From positions 93,029-157,028 of the forward strand of contig NZ_FTNN01000004.1 of assembly GCF_900156405.1 (NCBI RefSeq): a stretch of DNA of 64,000 bases. The letters run 5' to 3'. This DNA comes from Shewanella morhuae. GTDB lineage: Bacteria > Pseudomonadota > Gammaproteobacteria > Enterobacterales > Shewanellaceae. Position 1 is the first letter of the stretch. Every line of letters starts with the position of its first letter. Shown here piece after piece: positions 36,524 through 46,053 of this stretch. The translations under genes and the position numbers were made by a program. The notes under the pieces are model-generated. The model did not search any database. It worked only from the letters and a program-made list of their open reading frames with translations, and had not been told where the DNA came from.

Positions 36524-38617
36524 TTACTTCTTAGCTTCAGCAGCCTTACGTTCTTTAACCTGAGTTACAACTTTCTCAGCTACGCTAGCTGGACATTGGC
36601 TGTAGTGTGAGAACTCCATAGAGAACTGACCACGACCAGAAGTCATTGTACGTAGTGTACCGATATAACCGAACATTTCTGATAACGGTACGTCAGCTTT
36701 AACACGAACACCCGTTACACCAGCAACTTGGTCTTTGATCATGCCACGACGACGGTTTAAGTCACCGATTACGTCACCTACGTTGTCATCTGGGCTGAAC
36801 ACGTCAACTTTCATGATTGGCTCAAGAAGTTGTGGTTTAGCTTTAGGAATTGACTGACGGAAAGCGCCTTTAGCAGCGATTTCGAACGCGATAGCTGATG
36901 AGTCAACTGCGTGGAAAGCACCGTCAGTTAATTCGAACTCAACGTCTAACACTGGGAAGCCAGCGATAGTACCTGTGTTCATCATGCTCGCAAAACCTTT
37001 CTCAACTGCTGGCCAGAATTCCTTCGGAACGCTACCACCAACAACTGTAGATTTGAACACGAAACCAGTGTTTTGCTCGCCTGGACGGATGATATATTCG
37101 ATTTTACCGAACTGACCAGAACCACCAGATTGTTTCTTGTGAGTGTATTGATCTTCAACCATTTGAGTAATTGTTTCACGGTAAGCAACTTGTGGCTCAC
37201 CTACGATCAACTCAACACCATAAGTACGACGTAAAATGTCTACTTTGATATCTAAGTGAAGTTCGCCCATACCTTTAAGGATGGTTTCACCTGAATCTTC
37301 GTCAGTTTCTACGCGGAATGATGGATCTTCAGCGATCATCTTACCGATAGCCACACCCATTTTCTCACTGCCGCCTTTATCTTTTGGCGCAACAGCGATA
37401 GAGATTACTGGCTCAGGGAACACCATAGCCTCAAGAGTACATGGGTGTTTCACGTCACATAAAGTGTGACCTGTTTGAACGTTCTTCATACCCACGATAG
37501 CGATAATGTCGCCAGCTTGAGCAGATTCAATTTCGATACGGTCATCAGCGTGCATTTCGCACATACGGCCGATACGTTCAGTTTTACCCGTTGCGCTGTT
37601 CAGGATGGTGTCACCCTTCTTCAAGCGGCCTGAGTAAATACGTACGAAAGTCAGGGCGCCGAAACGGTCATCCATGATTTTGAACGCTAACGCTTTCAAC
37701 GGTAAGTCAGCAGAAACAATAGCAAACTCGCCAGTTTCATTACCTTCTTCGTCAGTCAGCGGCTGTGGATCAACTTCTTCTGGTGATGGCAAGTAATCAA
37801 CAACTGCATCAAGAATAAGTTGCATACCTTTGTTTTTAAAGGCAGAACCACAGTATGTTGGGAACAAAGCCATAGTACGTGTACCAATACGGATACAACG
37901 CTTAATGTCTTCAATAGATGGCTCTTCGCCTTCCATGTAAGCTTCCATGATTGCATCGTCTTGCTCAACAGCAGTTTCGATTAACATTTCACGGTATTCT
38001 TCAACCATATCAACCATGTCAGCAGGGACATCTTGAATGCTGAAGTTTTCTGGAAGACCTGAGTCATCCCATACGTAAGCTTGACGAGTTAATAGATCAA
38101 CAACACCTACAAATTGATCTTCAGCACCGATTGGCAGAACCATAACCAATGGATTTGCAGCTAATACGTCTTTAGTTTGCTTAACAACACGTAAGAAGTC
38201 AGCACCGATACGGTCTAACTTGTTTACGAAAATGATACGAGCAACTTCTGAGTCGTTCGCATAGCGCCAGTTAGTTTCTGACTGAGGCTCAACGCCACCG
38301 CTACCGCAGAATACACCGATACCGCCATCAAGCACTTTCAGAGAACGGTAAACTTCAACGGTGAAGTCAACGTGTCCTGGTGTGTCGATAACGTTGAAAC
38401 GGTGGTCTTTCCAGAAGCAGCTTACAGCAGCAGACTGAATGGTAATACCGCGCTCAGCTTCCTGTACCATGAAGTCAGTTGTAGATTCACCATCGTGAGT
38501 CTCACCGGCTTTATGAATTCGGCCTGTTAGCTTAAGGATACGCTCGGTGGTCGTGGTTTTACCCGCGTCAACGTGAGCGAAGATACCAATGTTTCTGTAT
38601 TTGGATAATTCGGTCAT
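36524..38617 (-). CDS. fusB: Elongation factor G 2
   Basis: A 697-residue EF-G, the GTPase that moves tRNA and mRNA through the ribosome. G1 is [16 protein letters not shown]2/switch I contains GITIQSA, G3 is DTPGHVDF, and G4 is NKLDRIGAD. The domain plan is complete through domain V ([13 protein letters not shown]). The gene is not in an str operon (no rpsL, rpsG or tuf nearby), so this is the second EF-G found in Shewanella and Vibrio rather than the main one. Paralogues of this kind may work in ribosome recycling or under stress, but that cannot be told here. Codon use looks like that of a well-expressed gene. Confidence 0.9.
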   Translation of the reverse strand: MTELSKYRNIGIFAHVDAGKTTTTERILKLTGRIHKAGETHDGESTTDFMVQEAERGITIQSAAVSCFWKDHRFNVIDTPGHVDFTVEVYRSLKVLDGGIGVFCGSGGVEPQSETNWRYANDSEVARIIFVNKLDRIGADFLRVVKQTKDVLAANPLVMVLPIGAEDQFVGVVDLLTRQAYVWDDSGLPENFSIQDVPADMVDMVEEYREMLIETAVEQDDAIMEAYMEGEEPSIEDIKRCIRIGTRTMALFPTYCGSAFKNKGMQLILDAVVDYLPSPEEVDPQPLTDEEGNETGEFAIVSADLPLKALAFKIMDDRFGALTFVRIYSGRLKKGDTILNSATGKTERIGRMCEMHADDRIEIESAQAGDIIAIVGMKNVQTGHTLCDVKHPCTLEAMVFPEPVISIAVAPKDKGGSEKMGVAIGKMIAEDPSFRVETDEDSGETILKGMGELHLDIKVDILRRTYGVELIVGEPQVAYRETITQMVEDQYTHKKQSGGSGQFGKIEYIIRPGEQNTGFVFKSTVVGGSVPKEFWPAVEKGFASMMNTGTIAGFPVLDVEFELTDGAFHAVDSSAIAFEIAAKGAFRQSIPKAKPQLLEPIMKVDVFSPDDNVGDVIGDLNRRRGMIKDQVAGVTGVRVKADVPLSEMFGYIGTLRTMTSGRGQFSMEFSHYSQCPASVAEKVVTQVKERKAAEAKK

Positions 38618-39143
38618 GATTCAACTTTAAATGAGTAGTTTAAGGAGTAGACGGAGTATGCGACAAACACCGACACACCGCACATCAGATTATTTAGGCG
38701 CATATTGTAAATTGGAACCCTGCTCGGCGCAAATGGCTAGCGTACTTTTTCACGACAAAGTCACGTGTTAATTTAACTAAATGACCGTAAACATAAGTTA
38801 AAACAAATAAGTAAAACACTTCAGCTTATTTTTTAACCTTAAAATAAAAGCCATTAAAAAAGCCTGACATGCGTTAATAAGGACATTTTTTAACAACTTC
38901 CAACGGCAATACGTTAAAAAATATCATCATAAGCACTATCGACTAACAATAAAACGACAAGCAAGTGGCTTAGATAACCGCGTTTAACACCTCAAAATCG
39001 CCGCCATAATTCGCGCCAAACTAGTGCTTGTTTGTTAATAATCGGCCTGCATACCTTTAAACTTGGCATTCAAATTCTGTGTTTATAGCCTTATGCATGG
39101 TATTAAACTTAAGCGGTCACGTTTATCAGATTTATGCTAAAAA
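38618..39143. other. Non-coding gap upstream of EF-G 2
   Basis: About 525 bases of AT-rich sequence that must carry the EF-G 2 promoter. No ORF, repeat or clear regulatory motif was recognised. Confidence 0.5.
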
Positions 39144-39166
39144 AATACCCGCCAATGGCGGGTATT
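39144..39166 (-). terminator. Terminator after the fused carboxylase
   Basis: A perfect 10-bp stem AATACCCGCC/GGCGGGTATT with a 3-base loop. On the minus strand it is followed by TTTTT. It begins 34 bases after the carboxylase stop. Confidence 0.92.
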
Positions 39167-39199
39167 ATCAAACTCATCGGTATCGTTAACCGCTAAGGT

Positions 39200-42100
39200 T
39201 TACTCTTCGACGGGTGATACTACGAATAGTAAGTCACCTTGCGACACTTGTTGACCATTGCTGTTCAAAATGCGCTCGATGCGATACTTCTTATCTTCAG
39301 GGTACAAAATTGCACTCTGACGGTTAAAGCCAGCTAACGTCACTTGCGAGAACATCTTCATTGCTTCTGTCAGTGCAAGCGTTTGATCAACCGTAACTAT
39401 GTCACCTTCTTTTACGAAGTCAGCTTCACCCGGTGCCGATGAGGTATAGAAGATACCTGCACCTTGAGCTAATACTTTCAGCTCGTTACTTTCACCTACG
39501 CGTAGTGATTCAGTATCAACTGCGACTGTTTCAGCCGCTGCTTCCATTTCAGCAATTAATGCCGGAATGTCCAGTTCGGCCATTAAGCGTGGCAGATAGT
39601 TAGTGTCGTAAACACCCTCGTTAAAGGTACCGTCTTTTAGGATAAGCTTGAGTAACGGAATGTTAGTCGCGATGCCTTTCAGCACTACACTGTCTAAGTA
39701 TTCGTACAGTTTGGCAATCACATCCTCACGGTTTTCACCGCGCATGATAATTTGCGCAATCAAGCTATCGTAGTATGGCGATACTTCTTTACCTGGCGCG
39801 GCAATCGAAATTATTTCGACATCTGGGTGTTCTGGGAACACACACTCAGTGATCTTACCTGGGTTTGGAATAAGCTGCAGTATGCCATGGCTATCGAGCG
39901 CTGCTTTCTCAGCCGTCACACGGACTTCCATCGCATAACCAATCTCTTGGGGCTGTAACGCTTCAATCGAACGACCTGCAGCAATATCAAACTGGGCGCT
40001 AACGATATCAATACCCGAAGTCGCTTCAGTAACCGGATGCTCAACCTGTAAACGCGTGTTCATTTCCATGAAGTAAACTTCATTGGCATCTAAGTTATAG
40101 ATGAACTCAACAGTACCTGCACCCATGTAATCGGTCGCATCTCCTAAAGCGCGGGTATAATCCAACACTCGCTTTTTAAGCTCATCAGGCAACATGGTTG
40201 AGCCAGACTCTTCAACCACTTTTTGGTTATTGCGCTGTACTGAACAGTCACGAATACCCAGTACCTTGGTATTACCAAACTTATCACGCAGTAATTGCAC
40301 TTCAATATGACGCAATGATGTTACGTATTTTTCTAAATACAAGTCACCATTACCGAAAGCTGCGGCAGCTTCTGTCGCGGTTTTTTGGAATAAACCAATC
40401 ATATCTTCAGGGCGTTTAACAACCTGAATACCTTTACCACCACCACCTTGTACCGCTTTAAGCAATACTGGATAGCCGATTTCAGTTGCCACATTCACCG
40501 CTTGCTCAGCATTGGTCAAAATGCCGTGCGAACCTGGTACCACAGGCACATTTTGCGCTTGTGATGTCTTAATCGCATTCGACTTGTTACCCATAGTCGT
40601 CATTGAATGCACGCTTGGGCCGACAAAGTTAACGCCATTATTGACACATAATGCTGCAAACTGAGGGCTTTCAGATAAGAAACCAATACCCGGATGCAAG
40701 GCATCAACTTGTTCGTAATCTGCCACTCTTAACACTGAATACGCGTTTAAGTAACTTTCATCCGAGGTGTTACCCCCTAGACAAACTAACTTATCAGTGT
40801 CTTTTAGCATATCTGCAGGTACTGACGTCATATCAGGATCTGACGCCACTAATACCACATTGATATTATTGTCGTGAGCCTTACGAATAAGTTTTACCGC
40901 AGTACAACCACGAGCGTGAATCAACACTTTGTTAATAGGTTTCATTAACTTACGCGGATCGTTTTGTACGATCACATCTTCTTCAACGGCCGCTTCAACC
41001 ACTAAGGTCGATAGCGCATTGATAATCACGTCGTTAATTTTAGCCGTTGGCATTGGCATCAGAGGGTCGATACTTGCTAACTGGCTATCTAAAGTGTCGC
41101 TAAATGGGTTATGCACTAAGCTCGCCATTGCGCCAGGTACTTTTGACAGATAGTTAGACAACGTGGCAGTCGATGGCAGGTAAGCGGGTACCACCATTTG
41201 ACCGGCGAACGGCATATTAGTACCTGACAGGTAATAAGTTTGTACTAATGGGTGAGTCACAAAGCTTGCCTGTGCACCACCGGTACAGTCACCAAAACCA
41301 AACATCAATACAGGCAATTCGTTATCACGAATAAAGCGCGTGATACGGTCGTTCACTACAGCCATTGAGAACAGTGCCGCAGCGCCTTCTTTAGTCTGCA
41401 TGCCACCAGAGCTGATAAAGCACACCACAGGTAATTTACGTTTCGCACACTCAATAAGCAGCGCTGAGAATTTCTCGGCACTGGCCATATCAAATGCGCC
41501 CGCTTGGAATGCCGTGTTAGACACAGCCACGCCCACGCGAACCTTTTGGCCTTTCTCTTTAAAGTCAGCAATACCGGTAATCAAACCACACGGACGAATG
41601 CCTTTATCTAACGCGTCTTCAATCGATAAACGGAAACCTGGGAAGTTGAGCAAGTTGGCCGACATTTTGTCGCCATTGATCTCTTCAAAATGGGTAAAGA
41701 ACTGCTTAACCACATTTTCCCACGTCATGTTGCCTTTACGTTTTTCGTCGCGCAGCACTTTTTGGATTAACAAATCTTGATAACCCATGGTTAAGCGGTT
41801 CCAGAAGTCTTTACGACGACCAATACGCACCGGGTTAATTGCGCCAGTGTATTTACTGTTATCGCTTTCGCTATCAAAGTACTCAGGCAGTAAACGCTCA
41901 AAGAAGTAAGTCAGCACCACGAACAAACTGTCGTTAAGCTGCGGGAAACCCACACTCTTCCATTGCTCTACACGCACCAACAAATCGGCACGGTTCGATT
42001 GACCCATGAAATATTTAAGCCACTTATAGAACTTAGCTTTGTCGTTCGAAGTATCTTGTGTCGACATTGCATGGTCAATTGACTTGTGCAGTAGATTGTT

Positions 42101-43753
42101 CACTGAATTACGTGACAAACTCTTCGACATCATGGCTTCTTTCGCAATTGACGCTAAGCTGCCGACAACGTTGTCGTACAAGGCATTGAAGATCAGAATG
42201 TTGTGGCATTGCCAAATAAAGTCTTCACGCAGCTCTTCATTAACAACCACATCGAGTACGGTCAGTTGATTTAGCTCAGGCCATTTAGCTTGAGTCACCG
42301 ACTTTGGCAAACTTTCTAAGTGCTGAATCAGTCCCTTGAAGTTGTTAGCCGCATTGCTCTTCCAGCGGTGATACAAAGACCAGCTGATGTTAAATAACAG
42401 CGCCTTACGTGCTTTTTTATAGTTCTCTTTTGGTTCACCCAAAATCAAACGTGTCAGCATGTTACGCTCAGTTGACACTTCATCACGCTTAGCGACAAAG
42501 GTAGTCCACAGTTTATTTAACTCTTCGTCATAAACCAGTTTATCTGGGTTAGATAACCAAGCTTGGAATACCCGATCTTGTTCTTGCTGAATACGCGCCA
42601 ACAAGTCACCTTCAGGCACGCTAGCACGCGACAGACGACCATATTGCTCTTGCGAAATCGAATGAATACGGCTACGAAGTGTCAAATAACGCAAATAACG
42701 GTAGGCGCTACCAAACAGGTTATGGTGACTAGTCGGGCTGCTGGCCACGGCCAATTCTGCATTTTGCTCAAGCGCCATCAGGTTTTTAGAGGGTGCGAGG
42801 AAACGCATTAAGCTGCGGTCATAATGTTCACGTAAATCTTTAGAATCACGCACAAAATTTATTGCGGCACGCTCAACAGCTTCTACGCTGCTAATAATCG
42901 CGCGACGTAAATTATGCTGACGTTCGTCACGATCGCCCGGTGAAAAGTCAATAATACCGTCAATACAACCTGAGGTATAAAGCTCTTCTGGTGATACACC
43001 CACAGATTTTGCACATTCTTGCCAAGATAAGTTGTACTTACGGGCAATACTTTGCAGACCTTGCGGCTGGATCGTGTTGAAAATACCATCACGCAGCGAT
43101 AATAAAATGTTTGCTGCCGCTAATGGAATTGCGCCACCAGAATAACCGGCACCGATAACAATACCGACTGTCGGTACGTCAACGTTGGCACTTTCTGCAA
43201 TGGCTTTAGATATTGAATGTGCTTGGTTTTGGCTGTTAGCGATTTCGCCAGCATCCGCGCCAGGAGTGTCAATTAAATAGATAATTGGCATAGACAATTC
43301 GGCAAAGTGGCGAATTGCTTTACAGGCGGCGTAGTGATGCTCAGGCATCCAAGCACCGTTAGCAGTAGTGCGCTCTTGGGCGATAAAACCAATACGACGA
43401 GTTTGCACGCCAAAGTTAAGCTCGACCTCAGCACTGTAAAAAGCGCCTAAGTGCGTTTCCGTAATCAAACGACCTTTAAGATCGGCAATGATACGTTTTG
43501 CACCAGGACGACCTTTATCTTGGGTCGGCTGGATCACTTTAGCCACGTAGCCATCGACATCTAATAATGCCAAGTCTTTCAAGTTTGCCTGAATGGCATC
43601 CTCATTTAAAAGACCGTTAATTTCTTCCGATAAACTCTGTTTGCTGTGCTTAGGAAACAGAGAAAAATCCTTTGCCAAGTGCTCGGCCTGTAAAAAAAGC
43701 GGATCGGGCGTTTGGGCTTGAGTCATGTGTTTGGGCTGATTATTGCTGGTCAT
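39200..43753 (-). CDS. Fused acetyl-CoA carboxylase (carboxyltransferase + biotin carboxylase + BCCP)
   Basis: A 1517-residue single-chain acyl-CoA carboxylase that should carboxylate acetyl-CoA (or a close relative) to malonyl-CoA. In order: an AccA-like carboxyltransferase part (about 60-330, LIDTPGADAGEIANSQNQ and GIVIGAGYSGGAIPLA); a poorly conserved helical stretch (about 330-720); an AccD-like part (about 740-930, CFISSGGMQTKEGAAALFS); a biotin carboxylase (about 985-1430, ALHPGIGFLSESPQFA, GGGGKGIQVV, MEMNTRLQVEHPVTE); and a C-terminal biotin domain with the attachment motif ALTEAMKMF. The four-Cys zinc ribbon of AccD is not visible. ATG 43753 follows a GAGGATC ribosome site. A LysR gene is divergent. 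Confidence 0.88.
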   Translation of the reverse strand: MTSNNQPKHMTQAQTPDPLFLQAEHLAKDFSLFPKHSKQSLSEEINGLLNEDAIQANLKDLALLDVDGYVAKVIQPTQDKGRPGAKRIIADLKGRLITETHLGAFYSAEVELNFGVQTRRIGFIAQERTTANGAWMPEHHYAACKAIRHFAELSMPIIYLIDTPGADAGEIANSQNQAHSISKAIAESANVDVPTVGIVIGAGYSGGAIPLAAANILLSLRDGIFNTIQPQGLQSIARKYNLSWQECAKSVGVSPEELYTSGCIDGIIDFSPGDRDERQHNLRRAIISSVEAVERAAINFVRDSKDLREHYDRSLMRFLAPSKNLMALEQNAELAVASSPTSHHNLFGSAYRYLRYLTLRSRIHSISQEQYGRLSRASVPEGDLLARIQQEQDRVFQAWLSNPDKLVYDEELNKLWTTFVAKRDEVSTERNMLTRLILGEPKENYKKARKALLFNISWSLYHRWKSNAANNFKGLIQHLESLPKSVTQAKWPELNQLTVLDVVVNEELREDFIWQCHNILIFNALYDNVVGSLASIAKEAMMSKSLSRNSVNNLLHKSIDHAMSTQDTSNDKAKFYKWLKYFMGQSNRADLLVRVEQWKSVGFPQLNDSLFVVLTYFFERLLPEYFDSESDNSKYTGAINPVRIGRRKDFWNRLTMGYQDLLIQKVLRDEKRKGNMTWENVVKQFFTHFEEINGDKMSANLLNFPGFRLSIEDALDKGIRPCGLITGIADFKEKGQKVRVGVAVSNTAFQAGAFDMASAEKFSALLIECAKRKLPVVCFISSGGMQTKEGAAALFSMAVVNDRITRFIRDNELPVLMFGFGDCTGGAQASFVTHPLVQTYYLSGTNMPFAGQMVVPAYLPSTATLSNYLSKVPGAMASLVHNPFSDTLDSQLASIDPLMPMPTAKINDVIINALSTLVVEAAVEEDVIVQNDPRKLMKPINKVLIHARGCTAVKLIRKAHDNNINVVLVASDPDMTSVPADMLKDTDKLVCLGGNTSDESYLNAYSVLRVADYEQVDALHPGIGFLSESPQFAALCVNNGVNFVGPSVHSMTTMGNKSNAIKTSQAQNVPVVPGSHGILTNAEQAVNVATEIGYPVLLKAVQGGGGKGIQVVKRPEDMIGLFQKTATEAAAAFGNGDLYLEKYVTSLRHIEVQLLRDKFGNTKVLGIRDCSVQRNNQKVVEESGSTMLPDELKKRVLDYTRALGDATDYMGAGTVEFIYNLDANEVYFMEMNTRLQVEHPVTEATSGIDIVSAQFDIAAGRSIEALQPQEIGYAMEVRVTAEKAALDSHGILQLIPNPGKITECVFPEHPDVEIISIAAPGKEVSPYYDSLIAQIIMRGENREDVIAKLYEYLDSVVLKGIATNIPLLKLILKDGTFNEGVYDTNYLPRLMAELDIPALIAEMEAAAETVAVDTESLRVGESNELKVLAQGAGIFYTSSAPGEADFVKEGDIVTVDQTLALTEAMKMFSQVTLAGFNRQSAILYPEDKKYRIERILNSNGQQVSQGDLLFVVSPVEE

Positions 43754-43874
43754 CAAAAGATCCTCTGCTTAGCCTCTGAAATTTTTTAGCCAATAAATAT
43801 AACTTTGTTATCCTGTCAAATGCCATTAAACTGCATAAGACGCTTTGTTCCAAATATGAGACAGTGGGTAAAAC

Positions 43875-44786
43875 ATGCCAGATTTAAACGGTATGATGCT
43901 ATTTGCAGCCGTGGTAAGAGCCAAAGGATTTTCCCAAGCTGCCCGCGAAACCGGCCATCCAAAATCTACCATTAGTCGCAAAATCGCCCAACTTGAAGAA
44001 CAACTTGGGGTGCGATTATTACAACGCGACACCCGTAATTTGAGTTTAACCCAAGTCGGGGCACTGTTTTATCAACACTGTGATTCTATTCGCAATGAGG
44101 TAGAAGCGGCCAAAGCTGTTATCGAGAACACTCACGATGATGTGTCTGGATCATTACGGATTGCGATCCCGGTGTCATTTAGCCAAGAACTGATTGCGAA
44201 CCTCTGTAGCGGGTTTATGCGTTTATATCCTAATGTGGAATTAGATGTCCAGTTTACCGACAATGATATTGGGTTAGTCGGAGAAGGATATGACATTGCG
44301 ATCAAGTATGGCCCACTGCAATCCTCTGATCTCGTCGCTAGGTTACTATTTGAACGCCAACCGATTTTAGTCGCAAGCCCAGGTTATTTAAAACTCAAAG
44401 GCACGCCCGCTACACCAAAAGAACTCAGTCTACACAATGGTATTTTATTGGGCACGTCTCGTTCGGCACCTATTTGGCCGCTGGGTAAAGGACCACGCAA
44501 AACAATGGCTAGCTTTCAACGTAAGGTGCGGGTCAATAGCCCTATCATGGTGAAGCAGTTAGCGGTAGATCACTTTGGTATTGCGATGTTATCTAATTCA
44601 GCTTGTAAAACAGAACTTGCCAATGGCTTACTCGTACCGATTTTACAGGAATGGCCAATTGAACCTTTTAAGGTTTACGGGGTTTATTCAAGTAGGCGCC
44701 AACTGGCCACTAACATTAGTGTCTTCTTAGATTTTTTCGTCAAACGTTTCAGCAGCCAAGAAAGCCTGCAATCTCTAATGGGCTAA
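43875..44786 (+). CDS. LysR-family transcription regulator
   Basis: A 303-residue LysR-type regulator. The helix-turn-helix is at residues 2-62 (FAAVVRAKGFSQAARETGHP, then STISRKIAQLEEQLGVRLLQ), and the effector domain at about 90-295 (GSLRIAIPVSFSQELIANL). It lies between the fused carboxylase (divergent, 121 bases apart) and the OXA-type beta-lactamase locus (convergent), the same neighbours described for chromosomal OXA-48-type genes in Shewanella. The carboxylase is the nearer divergent target; control of bla is not shown. A terminator follows. Confidence 0.87.
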   Translation: MPDLNGMMLFAAVVRAKGFSQAARETGHPKSTISRKIAQLEEQLGVRLLQRDTRNLSLTQVGALFYQHCDSIRNEVEAAKAVIENTHDDVSGSLRIAIPVSFSQELIANLCSGFMRLYPNVELDVQFTDNDIGLVGEGYDIAIKYGPLQSSDLVARLLFERQPILVASPGYLKLKGTPATPKELSLHNGILLGTSRSAPIWPLGKGPRKTMASFQRKVRVNSPIMVKQLAVDHFGIAMLSNSACKTELANGLLVPILQEWPIEPFKVYGVYSSRRQLATNISVFLDFFVKRFSSQESLQSLMG

Positions 44787-44830
44787 TTTTTCTCGTTATG
44801 CTGCTAAAAATCTTATTTAAAAGCCCAATA

Positions 44831-44859
44831 AAAAGCCTAGACGGTTATCTAGGCTTTTA
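44831..44859. terminator. Bidirectional terminator, LysR gene / bla
   Basis: An 11-bp stem AAAAGCCTAGA/TCTAGGCTTTT with a 7-base loop between convergent genes. Confidence 0.85.
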
Positions 44860-44935
44860 GCGTCAAAATTAGTTTTAGGCCAAGCACGCAACTTAAATTA
44901 ACTCCGTTATCCTTGGGTGATATATCAAACACTGC

Positions 44936-45805
44936 TTAAGGAATGACATGCTCCAGTTTGAAGATTTCCTTAGTAATAATCTGGCGTAGTGACAAGCTAT
45001 CTGCCGCTTGAATATCCATATTCATCGCGAAAAACCATACATTATCATCAAGCTCTACCCAGCCCACCCACCAACCGATACTCGGCTTAGCCCCAACTGC
45101 ATAACCCGTTTTTGCACGGATAATATAATCACCATTTGCCTCAGTGAGCATAGCCTGCTTAACAATTCGTTGACTGCGTTCTGAGGCGTGTATTTTATGG
45201 TGATAAAGCCTGCGCAGAAAATCGATTTGTTCAGTGGCCGAAATCCTTATAGCGCCATCAAGCCAGAAGCTATCTAAATTTCCTGAGATATCCTCATTAC
45301 CATAATCATAAGAGGCAATCATTTTCGACATACGCGCCTCACCGATTTGGCGAGCAAACTCTTGATATACTGGTACCACTGAATATTTCATCGCAGTAAT
45401 TAACGTTTAATCCCGATTCCAATAATCGATATCGCGGGTCTTACCATCCCATTTAAAAATCTGATGCTCATCTTTAACGATACCCAAATCAAGCGCAATC
45501 AGGCTATTAGGAATTTTAAACGTCGATGCTGGTAAAAAACCTTGATTGGCGCGTTTAAGATTGTTAGTGAATCCTTGCTGCTTATTTTCATTCCACAACA
45601 GCACCACACCCTGTGATTTTTGCGGTTGATTTGCTTGTAGCTTAGCGGCTGGCAACCGAGCTTGTTGCGACTCAATTGCGTACTGGGTGAAAATGGCATC
45701 CCAACTGCGGGTTTCTTGCCATGCTTTGGCCGTTGTTGATGCAAAAGCCGTTGCACCAAAGATTGGTGATATGAGAAGTACAGCCGATATAACTAACCAA
45801 CGCAT
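44936..45805 (-). pseudogene. OXA-48-family class D beta-lactamase, broken by one in-frame stop
   Basis: The reading frame encodes a class D serine beta-lactamase very close to OXA-48/OXA-54, except for a TAA at 45409-45407, where the family continues with H/Q-x-LITAMKYSV. After the stop the same frame goes on (TLITAMKYSVVPVYQEF) to the normal end, 289 codons in all. The active-site motifs are present on both sides: STFK (Ser94, OXA-48 Ser70), SVV, YGN and KTG. A 20-residue insertion follows FTQY (residues 43-62). The loop after KTG reads YAVGAKPS in place of YSTRIEPK. ATG 45805 has an AAGGA ribosome site and a signal peptide (residues about 1-26). CAA to TAA would be a single change. A sequencing error is possible. 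Confidence 0.88.
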
Positions 45806-46053
45806 AATATTTCCTTGTAGATAAACCGCAGATAACAAAAAACACTGAAGGCTACCACCTTATATTTCTGTTTTCCCTAGCAAACTGCTGACCAATTGTG
45901 GCAAAAAAATGGCTTTGAACAATAAAGAACACTGGGGTTAACTTTCTTCCCCTGTGCATGTAGTGCATACTTTTTGATATAAACGTCCAGCAGCCACAAA
46001 AAAGACGTCTCATTTCGCGTGTATGACACAAAATAACGACAGGAAAATCAATT

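Noticed and set aside
41340..41780. A 146-codon open frame antisense to the fused carboxylase
   Set aside because: It is wholly inside the carboxylase coding region on the other strand, and the carboxylase frame is clearly the real one.
45407..45838. Two separate genes for the halves of the beta-lactamase
   Set aside because: The second half would start at an internal Met, in the same frame as the first and with no ribosome site. One gene with a nonsense codon is simpler.
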